DNA of 64,000 bases. Source: Sphagnum magellanicum (Eukaryota; Streptophyta; Sphagnopsida; Sphagnales; Sphagnaceae). The notes beneath the pieces are model-generated. The model was not told the origin of the DNA and did no database searches. It saw nothing but the letters and a program-made list of their open reading frames with translations. The stretch lies in contig CM038912.1 of the NCBI GenBank assembly GCA_021904315.1, forward strand, positions 18,935,061 through 18,999,060. The letters are read 5' to 3'. The position numbers were made by a program, and so were the translations under genes. Below, one piece after another: positions 35,961 through 49,000 of the stretch (position 1 is its first letter; every line of letters starts with the position of its first letter).

Positions 35961-38900
35961 TTACAAACCTGGAGGAGTGGTAGGAGTGTCCATGTCAAGC
36001 CCATCAGCTGAAAATTCACCACCATCCCCAAATGATGTCCCAAAAAGGTCTGTGTGGACAAGATGGCTTGCTTCATTCATGTCTGGTGGTAGCTCAGTCC
36101 CTTCATGGGTTTCTAGAGTTTGTTCAGATTCATGCTGTTGTTCCTTCACCATACAGAAGCCCTGCATCTGTCAGTCTTATTGCACAATGAATATCTCAAA
36201 GTTCTACAAGATAAATAGCATAAAAAGTCAAACTTCGAGATTACCTCTCATATGGTCAATAGGTCCTGAAGCTCATTGAGTAGCAAGTGAGTGATGACAG
36301 TGGGTAGCCAATGCTTTTAGAGATGTGAATCCTACATCAACAAAAATCAGAAACTTGATGTACAACAGGCATAGGAAGGCAGGACAAAAAATGATTACCA
36401 GAGGTGGCATTGGAGGCTGGACAGTAGCAGCAGCCGCCAAAGCTGCAGCTTCAGCAGCAGCTCGTTTTACTTGGAGTTTTGCAAGACGAGCCACCTTCCT
36501 CTCTTGCCTGCGCTGCTCCAGCATCTTTGCCGTAGCTGCCTCCTCAGCTGCCTTCTTCCTGTGCATTATTTCTTCACATCAAATTTCCCTGCTACAAGAC
36601 TAACTGCACTAGGCCTCCTGTTGGTGGTTTTGAAGCAAAATTCGCATTGCTGGAAAGCTAACCTGCTGACGTAGTTATGTGCAGCATGAGCAAAGCCAGG
36701 CTTGTAGGAAAAGAGGAGGCCCCGCAAAGGTTTGTTATCAATGTAGGCTTCAAGAGTGAAGCCAAAGTGGAACACATCATTGATCTTGGCCTCAAAGATA
36801 CGATCAGCAGCTGGCACTACATCATATGGTCCATACATGCTTGGACCTGTGGTAAATTCCATATTTTAGACATTAAAAAAATGTCCTGCAATCAATGAGG
36901 CAATGTAACCAAGCGACAGAGAAAAAAAGAAGATCTCTCTCAGCAACAGAAGTTCAGCCAGTAACATGGGTGTTTCAACAGTCTCCATCTTTTTGACAAT
37001 TAAAGTAACAAAACTACATGTTTCATGTGTGGTGTTAGGTTGCCATGAATCCCACATACGCAGGAAAGTTAACCAAGAGAAAAATAATTCATGATTCCTG
37101 CAAAATCTAAAAACTTAAACATAGACTGGTCGGTGCGGATTGGCCACACAATTTCTTTGAAAATATTCTCAGCTCCTCCCCTCAAAATCATTTTTATTGT
37201 GGAACTTGCTGGTCTAGAGCAGGAACTTCTGCAGACTAATCCAAAACAGATGAGAAGGCAACATACCACCTGAACCTGGAAGGGCAGGGCTGTAATCATC
37301 AACTGCGCCTGTCAATTCACCTTGCCGCTTCCTCTTCAACTCCTTCCGAAGAGACAGCTTCTCTAGTTTAGGTTGAAGCTCAAGTTGTTCAATCTTCATG
37401 TCTGTTCCAGCTTACTATCTAGTGTGAGACCAGTGTTTTCAACCTATACACAACAATGCACTTCAATGAACCATAACTTGGCAGCAGAATTAGTTGCATT
37501 ATGATCAGAACTCATAGTACCTGTCTCAAGATAGTACATATCATCAAGTGCCTCCAAAGTCTCATTGCAACCACCAATGAAGAAAAGGATGCCCTTCTTG
37601 TCATCAACAACATCCCCTGCCAGAGAGAATCGCTGAGAAGGTCCTTCCCCAGTGGTTGTAGCTTTCATCCAGGCACCAGTTTCTGCAGAAGACCCATCAA
37701 TGTTAGAAATTCCTCTCGCTTCTCAAAAAAGTGAGAGAATTTGGGTCACAGCTTCCAAGACCCTAACTTTGAAGCTTCTCAAGACACGAATGGAGTAATG
37801 ATGCAAACTGTTAGATGCTGAGACAGCCAATTCAAGGGACCAGACACTTGTTTCAGGCCCAATAGATGGCAGCCTTTGGTTGTTGAATTTGATTCAGTAG
37901 CTTGTTACTCTGCCAGCTTCTACTTCATGACACAGGCTCTGCTGGGATCACCGAAAAAGTGCAAAGTGAATCTAACCAGATGTAATCAGCCTCTTTGACA
38001 TAACCATAGTTAACCTTATCTTTATTAACAAATGTGAAGAAGAAGCATCAGATCAAAGTATTTACATCCCAAAACCTTGAAAAATACAACATAAATCAAA
38101 AACTGCTTACCAACATTGAGGACATGAAGATCATCAAAGATTTTGCGATCATCAGTGAATCCCCCAAACACAAATAAGTGTTGTCGAAGTGCAACTGTGG
38201 TGTGGCCAGCTCGTGGAGCCATCTTCTGTCCACTTGTCCTCAGCTCTTTCCAGGTAAGAGTGCCTGAGAAAAACTCAAATTTAGGAGCCACACACAATCA
38301 AATAGATTTTCTTCCTCATGGTTTCCTTGACATGCACTTGGATTCTGCCTTTGATCCTCAAAAACCTAGAAACCTTACAAAGGCTATAAGTATGGAAAGT
38401 GACTGAGAATACATCTTAGACATGAGAAAAGATCCAGGGTACAGACTTGTGCATGCCTGCTTGTGCATGCCTGTGGCACCTAGAAATGTTTGACACCCTT
38501 AATGAATACATGTACATAAAACTTTATGAGCATTGCCCTTGTATATATGCATATGAACACTTCTATCTTAGACGCTCTGAAGAAAGACTTGTGTGAAAGG
38601 GGGATCATAATTCTCTTACCAGCATCCAGAACATAGGCATCAGCAAGGAAGGAGTTGGACCCATCTTCACCTCCCAGTACGAAAAGTCTGTTGTTCCAAG
38701 AAGACATAGAGTGGCTGTCTCTTGGGGACGGCAGTGTGCCACTAGTTGCTGCCTTTGCCCATGTAAATGTCTCTGACAACGGAAAGAAAACCATTATCAT
38801 GATGGGGCATATTGAAATAGACAGACTAGATCAATAAAGACCATCTGGCTCCAAAATATTGAGACAAGTTACCCCAACACTGGGTTGCTTGTGCTTCTTA

Positions 38901-40383
38901 CTTCACAGCAGGAAAGACATGGCCAAGATGTATTCTATTTCCACATCTGCAAAATTTATTGTAATAGGCGTGCCAGCATCAAAACAAGCTGACCAAAGAT
39001 AGGGTCCTGATTGGTAGGGTTTAGCATATCCAGTCCAGAAATCTGAGAGGCACATCCTGAGAATGACCCTAATTTCCAATTTAATACATAGATTGCCTCT
39101 CCATCTTAGAACTCTTCATCCACTCCTAGATAATGACCGCAAAACAATTGCATAAAGACTCCATTCCAGAGTGATGTAGAACATCCTTTTCCACATATGA
39201 GCTCACTTACCTATATGTCTACCCTTTTCTAGAGAGTCAATTGCTGCAAGAATATCTACTTATCATCATTAATTTCCCTTCCATTTTGAGATTTTGCTCA
39301 AAATCCACCCTACACATGCAAGAGAGTTTGCCTCTCTTGTAAAGGATGGCCATCTGTGGAGGCCATGACAGTTCTAATTTCACAACTGTTTATCATGATT
39401 GTGAAGACACTTCAGACCCTTGATTTCAGCTGAAATCACCAAGAGCAGGCAACTACAGCATTACATCCCACCTATGAAAATGCATTGTGGAGTCACAGAA
39501 CTCTTGAATTAATACACTCTTCTCAATCACAAGTGTGAGCGCCCCCCCCCCCCCCCTCCCCACACTTTTTCGAGAATCCTTTCAATTGCCTGTAGGAAAC
39601 CACCATTTCTTGCAGAGACAAAGAAGGCTTACTTGTGTCAAGAATGTATAGGTCATTGTAGTAGCTCTCTTCAGAGTCATCACTTGACTTTCCACAACCC
39701 CCAAAAATGTAAATGTTTGTGCCAATAAGAGCTGCACTATGACCCTCACGAGCTGAAGGTGCATCTCCCTGGACCTTGGGTGTAGACCATGTGTTTGTCA
39801 CTGCACCACACTCATGCATTGCAAGTACCATAAGAGGGTCAGGTTGACAGCTCTGACATACCAGATAAGTGCAGCAAGAGAACTTCCATGTTAAGAGTGT
39901 GAAGACATGTACAAAGGACATCATGTACGCTACCTGTGTCAAGGACATGAAGATCCTTCAGAGGGTTTGTCCCATCAGTGCCACCAAAAACAAAGAGATT
40001 GTGGTCTACAGTTGTGCAAGTGTGGCTGTCCCGTGCAGTTGGTGGTGTACCCCTTACATTAGGTTTGCTCCACATCTGCTTCACTACCTCACCACATGCA
40101 CAGCACAAGCCATTAGGAGTTTGCCTTAGGCCATAAGGCTTTTAAAAACATCAAGAGTCATGATCAGGGTCTTACCACTGTCAAAGACATGAATGTCATG
40201 GGTTTGGCAATCGTCTCTGCCATAGCCGCCAAAAATATAAAGAAATCGGCCACCCTTGACACTGTTACAGGTGTGGCCCCATTTCTTTCCTGGGCCTGTG
40301 GCACTAACTTTCCGTCCCGGTGATTTCTTGCTGTCTGAGACCTCCTTGGCCTTTTGCTTTACCTTCACGTTCTCCCACTTCAT
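35961..40383 (-). CDS. Kelch-repeat protein with C-terminal LRG module and Ala-rich helix
   Basis: Exons: 40176-40383, 40083-39934, 39800-39633, 38772-38620, 38263-38111, 37682-37521, 37401-37267, 36846-36663, 36558-36399, 36161-35961; 557 residues, all in phase. Kelch blades carry the GG pairs and trailing W (FIFGGYGRDD-like, FVFGGTDGTNPLKDLHVLDT, YIFGGCGKSSDD, FVLGGEDGSN, FVFGGFTDD, FFIGGCNETLEALDDMYYL). Next come a basic LEKLSLRKELKRKRQ segment, a module at about 393-427 (GFTLEAYIDNKPLRGLLF), and an Ala-rich helix (about 440-480). Plant homologues with this layout are known to me only as kelch/galactose-oxidase-like proteins of unclear function; scaffolding is likely. The first seven introns are all phase 1 and exons 2-6 (150-168 bases) each encode about one blade. 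The last exon is the weakest part: a possible donor (CTCCAG then GTTTGT) lies just before the stop. Confidence 0.88.
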
Positions 40384-41620
40384 CTTTCAAAATGATCTTT
40401 ACCTTAAAGAAAAACCAGCACCCTCACCTAAACCTCTGCATTGATAAACCACAGTATAAACGCAAAATATCTGTCACAAAAAGAAGCAAAGAAAGCATCT
40501 AAGACCAAAAAAATAAAATTAAAAGACAGCCTGTGTCTGTTAATATGAGTGTATCTTCAAGCTAATTTGGTTCTCAATTCTTGCAAAGAAAAGATGGAAG
40601 GTAAAAAAACCTCACAGTGCAAAACTCAAGACAGCAGTGCACGGTAATTACATAAGAAATAAATGAACTGCACATTTTATGATCAAAGAAGTGAACTCAT
40701 GGTATCCCAAAGCATGCAGAGAGTCCGAATTGAATGCACAAACACTTGCAGGATAGCCAAGACCCCTAAGCCTAGGATTCAGGCGTGATTCTCATAAGCA
40801 AACACCAGATTAAAACCATGCACCGCAAACTTGAATAGGAACCAATGCATGCTATACGTCTCAGAGTAGTACTCGAGTGCAGTATATTCTTCAGGAATAA
40901 ATCCTGGTATCATGCGGCATGCACAGGAGAATGGGGATTGAACACCCACCATAACCATAACCACTTTCGAGGTGTCCCAAAGCCCCAAACCCTAATCTTC
41001 TCCAGACTTCAAATGCTCACAAAATTCATTCAAACCGAAACTGCTGCTCCAGTAAAGCCAAAAAAGAAAAGAAAAAAAAACCCTAATCTCTATCATGGAA
41101 CTGCTGTAACTACAGACGAAAGAAAAGAAGCAAGAAGAGAAAAAACCAAAAAAGAAAAAAGAAAGAAAAAAAAAGGGTTTGGGGGGGGGTTTGTAGTTCG
41201 TGACCTCTGCTGCTGCTGATTGCTTCGCTTCAAGAAGCAACTTGTGAGTGGCAAGGAGGGACTAGCAACTGCAGAATTCTTCCCCCGCCGCGACAATCGA
41301 CCAAGAAAACAAAACCCACCCCAAAAAAAAAAAAAAAAAAAAAAAAAAAACCAAACAAACAAAATTGAATTTTTTTTTTTCTAAAACGGCAACAGGAAAT
41401 GGCGAGATGGGTAAGATAAAGCGGAGGAGAAGCGCGCGAGTGAGAATTTTTTTGGCGACAAAAAATACAAACAAAACAAGTTCGAAAGTGCGGAGGGAGG
41501 GAAGAAGAAACGGAAATGTGCGAAGAAACGACAAACTTTTGGACTGGACCCTTTTCCCTCCCATTCGTCTGGACTGGGTCCTATTCACACCTTCCTATAG
41601 GGTACCTAGTACCCACCTAT
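40384..41620 (-). promoter_or_regulatory. Leader and promoter region of the kelch gene
   Basis: No protein-like frame. Composition is gene-like to about 41300, then turns into A-rich and T-rich runs (A30 near 41321-41350). Purine-rich GAAGAAA sequence at 41110-41180 on the plus strand would be a CT-rich leader on the gene strand. A palindrome GGGTACCTAGTACCC lies near 41600. Confidence 0.35.
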
Positions 41621-42765
41621 TTTGTAGCTAACCAATGGTCTAAAACAGTTACTATAAGTAGGCTTCTAAAAATTAGACTTTTCTATTTAGTCCCTATTTT
41701 TAAAAAACAGAATAAATCAGTAAAAATCTATTAATTTGAGCAATAAAATGTGACATTTAATCAAAAGGTTACCCATAATACCCATATCACAAATTCAATA
41801 TTTCACTGTCAAATAATCATTTTATTTTTTAAGATTCCATTTTTAAAAAGTGAATATTTCAGAATTTTCTGAAGCTTTCTCTATTTTCCTTAACAAATTT
41901 TGTTCTTTGGATTTTATTTTATTTCAGAAAATTTCCTACATATTTGAAAGTAATATAATTAGTGTCAAACTTGCCATGGTATTGTGGTATTTACTCAAAT
42001 GCTCGCCTTTTTTTAATGCAAATAAAATTTTGACTAAATCCATAAATAAAAAAACAATAATTTTTAGCAATTACTCTATCTGATTTTTGAATCACATCCC
42101 TTTAGCATTTCCTACACTAGTTTCAATGTGCTGTTTCCCAAGAATTCCCGACACATTTTCAAGCAAATCGACAATCAGCACATCAAACAATTCCCCCATC
42201 CATGATGCTTAACTTTGGTTCTTCCTCATGATCAGATACATTCCCAGAGAGATTTCCAAAAGCATAGCACTTCTGTACACTGTTCTCTACAAATCTCAAA
42301 TGTTCATGGTCAAAGGTTGCACAAAACCTGTTTTTACCAGTCCACAAAACTAGTATCATTAACCGTTTAAAGTGGTATCACAATGGCTTTCTTACGTTCA
42401 ATGCTAATAATGGATTGAAACTTGAATATGCTTCTGATCTAAAAGAATAGAAAGCAAACATGTGCATCATTCACAGTTTCCAACATTGTAAATGAGCAAT
42501 GTAGGTGCCCATTCTTCCCCAAAGGACTCCATATCACCACCCCATGGCTTCACAAATTGGGTAACCGTCTCCCACTATAGCTAATTGGCTACCATGGGAA
42601 ATAATTGGCATGGCCTGGACACACAACCACTTGCAAGGTAGCCACTCAGACTCCTGAACACAGCACATTATTACAACTTCATTCTGACAGGACCCATCCG
42701 CATCACCTTGCTGTGTTCACAAAAATACATGCACTCTTGAAACCTCACTTGCTTGCTTTCCTTCT
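41621..42765. other. AT-rich spacer and 3' flank of MPP-beta
   Basis: 41630-42100 is AT-rich with nothing recognised. From about 42100 the composition rises, consistent with the 3' UTR of the minus-strand MPP-beta gene. Confidence 0.45.
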
Positions 42766-44448
42766 TCAGTAACGGTTCCAGTATGTGCGGCGCCGAAACC
42801 AGTTGTAGTCAGGAAGATTCTGTGTAGGTCCCATGGCTACAATTGCAACCTCCTGATCAGCTATGAAACGAGTCCCAACTCGCTTTACTGTGTTCACATC
42901 AACAGCATCAATACGTGCAAACAGCTCAGCCAGTGGCACTCGCCGCCCATATGTCAATATCTGACGTCCAATGTCTTCTGCAATGGCACTCGTACCATCC
43001 ATGTGAAGTAGCAAGGAGGATTTCAATTGATTATGGGCACGGGCCACATCATCTGGAGCAGCCTGGTATATCAATCTTGTCAACTCATGCATGATGCAGT
43101 ATGATAAGTCATCCAAAGTATCCGGTTTTGCAACCGCATACACCCCAAAAAGCCCCGCATCAGTGTAATTTGTGTTAAAAGCCATTACACTCTCTGCCAG
43201 ATTGTTTGCTCCAATCTTCTGAGCCATCTCTGACCCTGAATGTTTACCAGATACAGCATTCTTGTTCCATGCACCTAACATTGTCTGCATGACCATCAAA
43301 GCTATAGAATCTGGGTCGGTCCATGCTGCACCCTTGAGAGCTACTGCAAAGTGGGTCAAGGTCTGATCATCATCCCGAATGCGAACCTCTGAGCCTGTAA
43401 AAATAGCTGGCTCCTGCTCTACAAGCTGAGCTGCAGTTGTTTGGTTTGTTGGAAGTGACTGAAAAGACTTCTCTGAAAGTGATACCAAATCCTCATGTCG
43501 TATTGCACCAGCTGCAGCAATGACCTGCAGACAAATGCAGACAAACAAACTCCTTGTAACCCTAAAAAGTCCCACAAACTGCACAGATTTCCTGTTCAAA
43601 CTGGAGTCCAGAGTTTTACAGGGACTATAACAATGAGTGCAACTACAACAAATGAGTTTTGGCTACTAGATTGTAAATCTGTAGCAAAGCCCAGATTTAG
43701 GGTTTATCCAGAGTCATGGACTTACCATTCGCGGAGCTGTGTAGTGAGTGCGGATGTAATCTTGCAAGTTGGCCTTGGTGATGGAACGAATGTTTGCGGC
43801 AGGTCCCAGTATAGTGCGTCCCAGTGAACTATGCTGGAACGCCGTCGCATGCAGATGATCGAACATCACCTCGTCAACTTGTCCCTCCACCTCTTCCATC
43901 TCCCGCAGAATCACTTGTCGCTCCCGCGTCACCCGATCGTCATCGAAACGCGAATTCTGTAGAATATCGGCCAGAATGTCAACAGCCACCGGCACATCCT
44001 TCTTCAACACCTTAGCGTAGTATGTGGTTTGCTCACGGGAGGTATACGCGTTCAGATGCCCCCCCATATTCTCCACCTCCTCCTCCAGCTGCCGCATGCT
44101 CCGTCTCTTGGTCCCCTTGAAGATCATGTGCTCAAGAAAGTGCGCCGTTCCATTGGTACTCGCGCTCTCAAAACGGCTACCGGCATCTATCCAAACCCCA
44201 ACTGTGGCCGTCGCCGCAGAGAGGTCCGACTCGCTAGCGACACGCAACCCATTGGGCAGGGTCGTCACCTTGGTCTCGGGCCTTCCTAACACGGCGGTGT
44301 GATCCACCGTACTAGGCACTGGCGACGCATACCGCTGGAACCGCTCATCGGCAACAGCCAGAGCATGGCTTTGCCGTGCCCCTGCTTCCCCAGCTTGCCA
44401 TAGCCGCGGCGTCTTCCGCAGCGTACTGCCCCAAACCCTGATCGCCAT
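42766..44448 (-). CDS. MPPB: Mitochondrial processing peptidase beta subunit
   Basis: Two exons (43726-44448 and 42766-43524) joined in phase 0 at a GT-AG intron encode 493 residues. The M16 zinc site HFLEH is at 103-107 with the third ligand Glu at 183, the HXXEH-X75-E spacing of active MPP-beta. The N-terminus [17 protein letters not shown] is Arg-rich, amphipathic and lacks acids, as a matrix-targeting presequence should. The C-terminal half has the expected second M16 domain ([29 protein letters not shown]), ending [10 protein letters not shown]. In plants this protein both cleaves presequences and is a core subunit of the cytochrome bc1 complex. I chose 44448 for its strong context (GCGATGGCG); an in-frame ATG at 44550 would add 34 residues. 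One intron is few for this gene; the Arabidopsis gene, as I recall, has several. Confidence 0.95.
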
Positions 44449-44610
44449 CGCCAGAGACGCTTCTCTGCAACACCACCGGCAACCGCGAAAGAGCGACCCC
44501 GGTGGTGGAAGTTCTGTACAGACCGACGCCCGTTTAGAGAACGAAACCATATTAATAACCCCATTGCGGTAACCACGAGGATGAACTCATCGCATGGATG
44601 AGAGTATGCG
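44449..44610. promoter_or_regulatory. Start of the divergent MPP-beta/MAPDA intergenic region
   Basis: The two genes are read away from each other, with start codons at 44448 (-) and 46013 (+). The part next to MPP-beta is GC-richer and remains open in more than one minus-strand frame, including the 34-residue possible N-terminal extension. Confidence 0.4.
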
Positions 44611-44991
44611 ATGTCTGGTATCTCCTTAACAAAAGATGAGGCCATGCTTCTGGATGATATATTCCCTAAATGGATTAATAATGTCGACCCCATCCGCTTT
44701 TCTCATCCTCTGCGCTATAGAGTTAGGGCTGAATTAGGGTTTGGAGCTCTGTCTGCTGCGACGTCCCCTGTCGTCGCTCAGGAAATGCTCGAAGAGACCG
44801 GTTGCTGCTTTGCGTCTTTGGATTGCTGTTCGGTTGTGGATGGTTTCGAGCTTCTGTTTGGTTCATTCTTTTTGTCTCGAAGATATGGAGAGATGGCGAT
44901 CTTTGTTGAAATCGTTGCTGTCTTTTTGGAGTTTGTACCTCATGGCCTTATTCTCTTCCTACTGGCAGATTCGGTAGTTGTTTCTTGTTAG
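44611..44991 (+). CDS. Unassigned open frame of 126 residues in the divergent region
   Basis: The frame has an ATG start. The first 65 residues look protein-like (KDEAMLLDDIFPKWINNVDP, followed by an Ala/Glu-rich part); the tail is hydrophobic. I recognise no family. It may be an upstream frame in the leader of the MAPDA transcript, a separate small gene, or chance. A strong splice donor (GCGG then GTAAGTC) follows at 45070, so transcription of this strand is plausible. Confidence 0.2.
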   Translation: MSGISLTKDEAMLLDDIFPKWINNVDPIRFSHPLRYRVRAELGFGALSAATSPVVAQEMLEETGCCFASLDCCSVVDGFELLFGSFFLSRRYGEMAIFVEIVAVFLEFVPHGLILFLLADSVVVSC

Positions 44992-46012
44992 CTGGACTGC
45001 GGCGGTATGTCAGCGAAGGCTTTTCCCGCACCCCGTTTGGAATAGTTTGTTGAGGTGCTTAAGTCTGCGGGTAAGTCTATATTCACACATGCCTGCTGCT
45101 GTTTGGTTTATGGTCTGCAATTTACTTTGATTCGGAGGAACTGAAGCACAAGAAATGGTTAGTCTGGCTACAAATCATATGTCGCAAGTCGACAGGAAGT
45201 AGCGCACAGAGGTCTCCAAGGTTTACTTTTCTCCGTCGAGCAGTATTGTGAGGACTTTTCAAATTATATGAAGAAAGATCAAGAAGTGAAGCTGGTGTGC
45301 TGTTGTAGCAATTGTGTTGTCTGCTTGCCGAGTAGTAGATCACGATCTTTTGTCTCCCGATGATTACACAAATATAATTTCAGCCTTGTCTGACATACAT
45401 ATCGCGAAGAAGATGTTATGATCAACGAATGAGGGAGCCATGGTCGTGGTGGATGCCTTAGGTTTCTTGCACCTGAAACAGATTTGGAAGAAGGCTTGAT
45501 CTCTTTCTCAGATTTGGCTTCTTTGCTCGACCATCTGATGATTCTTGGCAAACCCTAAAAGTAGTGGTCTGATTATCCCATACTAACCCTAATCTGGCAC
45601 TGAGGATCTTCATTTCATTTCCGTAGTTTGAGAGAGCATTCCAGTGAACGGGAAAGCAAACATGTCTATAAATCTCTCTTGTGCCATGGGTCTACAGTTG
45701 GATAGATTCGAGAGAGAGCGGTGATTTTACTGGCATATTTTGGTTTTGAAGATTCTGATGGCAATTCTGGTCGAGTTGCGGGAGGCTATGCTGATAAAAC
45801 AACTCTCCTACATGGTATCAAGCTTCTGGTTTAGTGCATATAGCTAGCCAAGCAAGAGATCGCTGTGGCCCTGGAAAGAGGGAGCCAGCTGCAAAGCTGG
45901 TACAATAATAAAGAGTTTCCTGGCTGTTCACATTCTATCTTCCTTCTCATCGCACATGCACACATATCAGTGGTGGCTGGGGGGCTGCTCTTCTCAAATT
46001 GAGTTCATTGTG
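44992..46012 (+). promoter_or_regulatory. Leader/promoter of MAPDA with a probable untranslated-exon donor
   Basis: The sequence has gene-like composition. The donor GTAAGTC at 45071 is near consensus and could end an untranslated first exon spliced to an acceptor close to 46000. No acceptor is clearly best. No other feature was seen. Confidence 0.35.
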
Positions 46013-49000
46013 ATGGATCCCGAAGCTTTTGTAGCCCACCTGCCTCTCTGCCGTGCTTTGCCCAAGCTTGAGCTTCATGCACACCTCAATGGCTCCATTC
46101 GGTCATCAACTCTCCTGTCTGCTCCTTGTTCTTACCCACCCTCCTCACCCACCCCCTGGCATTTCTTTTCTCCACTCCTGCACTTCCTTTTCTTGCTGCA
46201 GATAATGTAACACAACTATTTCAATCTTTTCTTTGCATATTATGGAGGTTGTTGTTTGCTGAGTTTAGTACGTGATGAATGGTTGTTTCCATTTTGTAGT
46301 GAGAACTACATAGCCACTCTAATCCTCTGTCAATCTTACTCATGAAGATGGACCAGCTTTCTTGCCCTAGATACTAAAATCTGTTAGGTGTCTGTGTGGT
46401 ATGTGCACTTTGTATCAACATCTGTCAGGCAGTGGAATCTGCTCATCAGAGTACATGTTTCACGTGTGCATACCCAAGAGCTTGTACCATTCTCTGACAA
46501 CAAATTATCAATTGAGACAAAAGGATCATAGAATGTAGACATGTTTTGATGCAGTAGATCAACTTGTAGTGTGCCTTTGCTCGTTGTCTGTTTACTTTCA
46601 TGGATCAGCCCAAAATTGATATGAAACATGGGTTGCATTCTTGCACAGGGAGCTTGCAGCTGAGCATAGCCAGAGTGGAGCTGTTTCATACCCTGAATTG
46701 GTATCTATAATTGAGAAAGGTTTTTTGCCTCTACCCTTCATGGTCTACTTACTTACCTTGAATGCATTTCCATCTCATGAGTGCATTGCATCTGCAAATA
46801 TATATCTCATGATTGCATTCCATCTAGTTCTAGGGTATTAAGTCTATAGAGCTATTTGTCCTCCTCTCAGTTGTGGTAGTGGTTTCCAACAGAGAAGCGA
46901 TCCCTTCCAGAGACTTTCAAGCTGTTTGGCCTGATTCGCTTAGTCACAACTAATCATCAAGTAGTCACCCGCATCACAAGGGAGGTGAGATTATTGGACA
47001 CTATTAAGGCTGTATACAATGCTGGAAATTATTGTGTTATACAAACTCTGAAAGCCCGGCGTGTAGGTTATTGAAGATTTTGCGGCTGAGAATATCATCT
47101 ATGTGGAGTTGCGGACAACACCAAAGGTAATCAAGTGTTTTGATTGCTAGTGCAAGTGTATTGATTGTTCCAGGCTGCAATAGGACCCCTTTAAAATATC
47201 AGGACCAGTTCATAGACATCATGAGCAAGGTGGAAAATCTACTCAGCAGTTATGTCACTGAGGAGGCAACAGCTTCTTGACAGAAGTCTGTTCCAAGCTG
47301 AAGCCAAGCTAAGTAGAGTGAAAAGGAAGAATCTCATACAGGGTAATATGTGCATCTGAATTTCAGCATATCATGGTTCTTCCTAGCATGAACTTATCAT
47401 CTTGAAGTGCATCACACAATGAACTCATGTGATCCCTTGGCCATGTCTGATCTTCTACATCGGAGTGTGTGTACTCCTCATATGATCAGTGATGATAGAG
47501 TGGGTGGATGTACTATATGGCAGAATAATCCAGCTGTGGGAATGACCAAGCGGTCATACATGGAAGCAGTTATGGCAGGCTTCAACACAGACAGCATTGC
47601 CTTCAACAGAATTTATGTTCGGTTGATTCTTAGCATTGATCGGCGGGAGACCACAGAGGCAGCCATTGAAACAGTGAGTACTATGGTCTCTGTGTGCAAT
47701 CTACAGCTATTAAATATGGTTCACGAAACAACTTTAAATGCTCAAAGCAAACTGCGTTCTTCAAGATCAACCCTATTGAGTTATGTGGGTAGGCTATCTT
47801 GTAATCTTGTTCCTTGGATATGATGTTCCACATGGTAGGTGCGTCTGGCATTTGATATGCGGCAAGAAGGATGTGAGATTGTTGGCATTGATTTGTCAGG
47901 GGACCCTGCTATTGGTGAATGGTATGAACATTGTGAATGTCTGAATGCTTGCTGTGCTACTCAGCCACACAGATTTTGCATGCATCTGATAGGCACCTTC
48001 TTGGACATAGGAGCATCAATACCTTACAAGTTGTTATGTCTGGTTTGCTGCACTTGTCCTCACTGCTTTGTGCATATGGGATGAAGTACAGTGTCATCTT
48101 AAATGAGCTGGTAGTACTGAATTGTTTGTGTAAAGGTGTGCCATCTCCTGAGGGATTTTGGCTAGTAGAACAAGTTTGCTGTCTATTCTTACACTTTGTG
48201 CTTGTGAATTTTGTAGGAAAACTTTTCTACCTGCTCTGACTTTGGCTCGAGAGATGGGCCTTCCACTGGCTCTACATTGTGGAGAAGTGTGTCATCTATC
48301 TCCTCAAGTCTTGTTTTGAGATGTCTCCTGCCATATACATGGACATTTGAAGGGACTTCGTGATTGACATGAAGTGGTGGCATGGGGAATCCAGGTGCAC
48401 AATCCAGAAGAAGTTAAATCCATATTAGACTTCCATCCAGAGCGCCTTGGCCATGTTTGCTGTTTAGATGACCTTGAGTGGCAAGCTTTGCTGGCTTCCA
48501 AAATACCAGTATGTTACACTATCCTCAGGTTGTCATTGGTCCTTCCTTGCTTGTCTCAGGGGGTATGGGGTTGTCTACTCAATCCAGGCAAGATTCAGCA
48601 GTGATTTATTTCTGATATGATCATGCATACATGGGTATTATTACTAGAGAGTAGTGTACCAGTTGCAATTGGTATTGAAGGGGACAGGATATCATTGGAA
48701 CTGTATGGTGCAGGTGGAAGTCTGCCTGACCTCAAATGTGGCCACTTTGACAGTTCCATGTGTTGCTGACCATCATTTTGGTTGCTTCCTTGTTCTATCC
48801 CTGGTTGCTCTCCCTTGTATTTTGTATCTTTTCCTTACAACTTTCTCCATATGAAATTGCCGGTAACAAATTTGAAGGAATTGTATTTCATGCAATCCTT
48901 ATCATGCAGAGCTGTAAGTTTTATTTCCTGACTTGGTTGACAGCTTAAGTCATGATGAACCAAAATAATGGGTTACTTTGCTGCTGTTGGACAGTTGAGC

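Noticed and set aside
44286-44693. Second long minus-strand frame overlapping the start of MPP-beta
   Set aside because: It overlaps the well supported MPP-beta exon in another frame and has the Arg/Gly-rich composition of a shadow frame.
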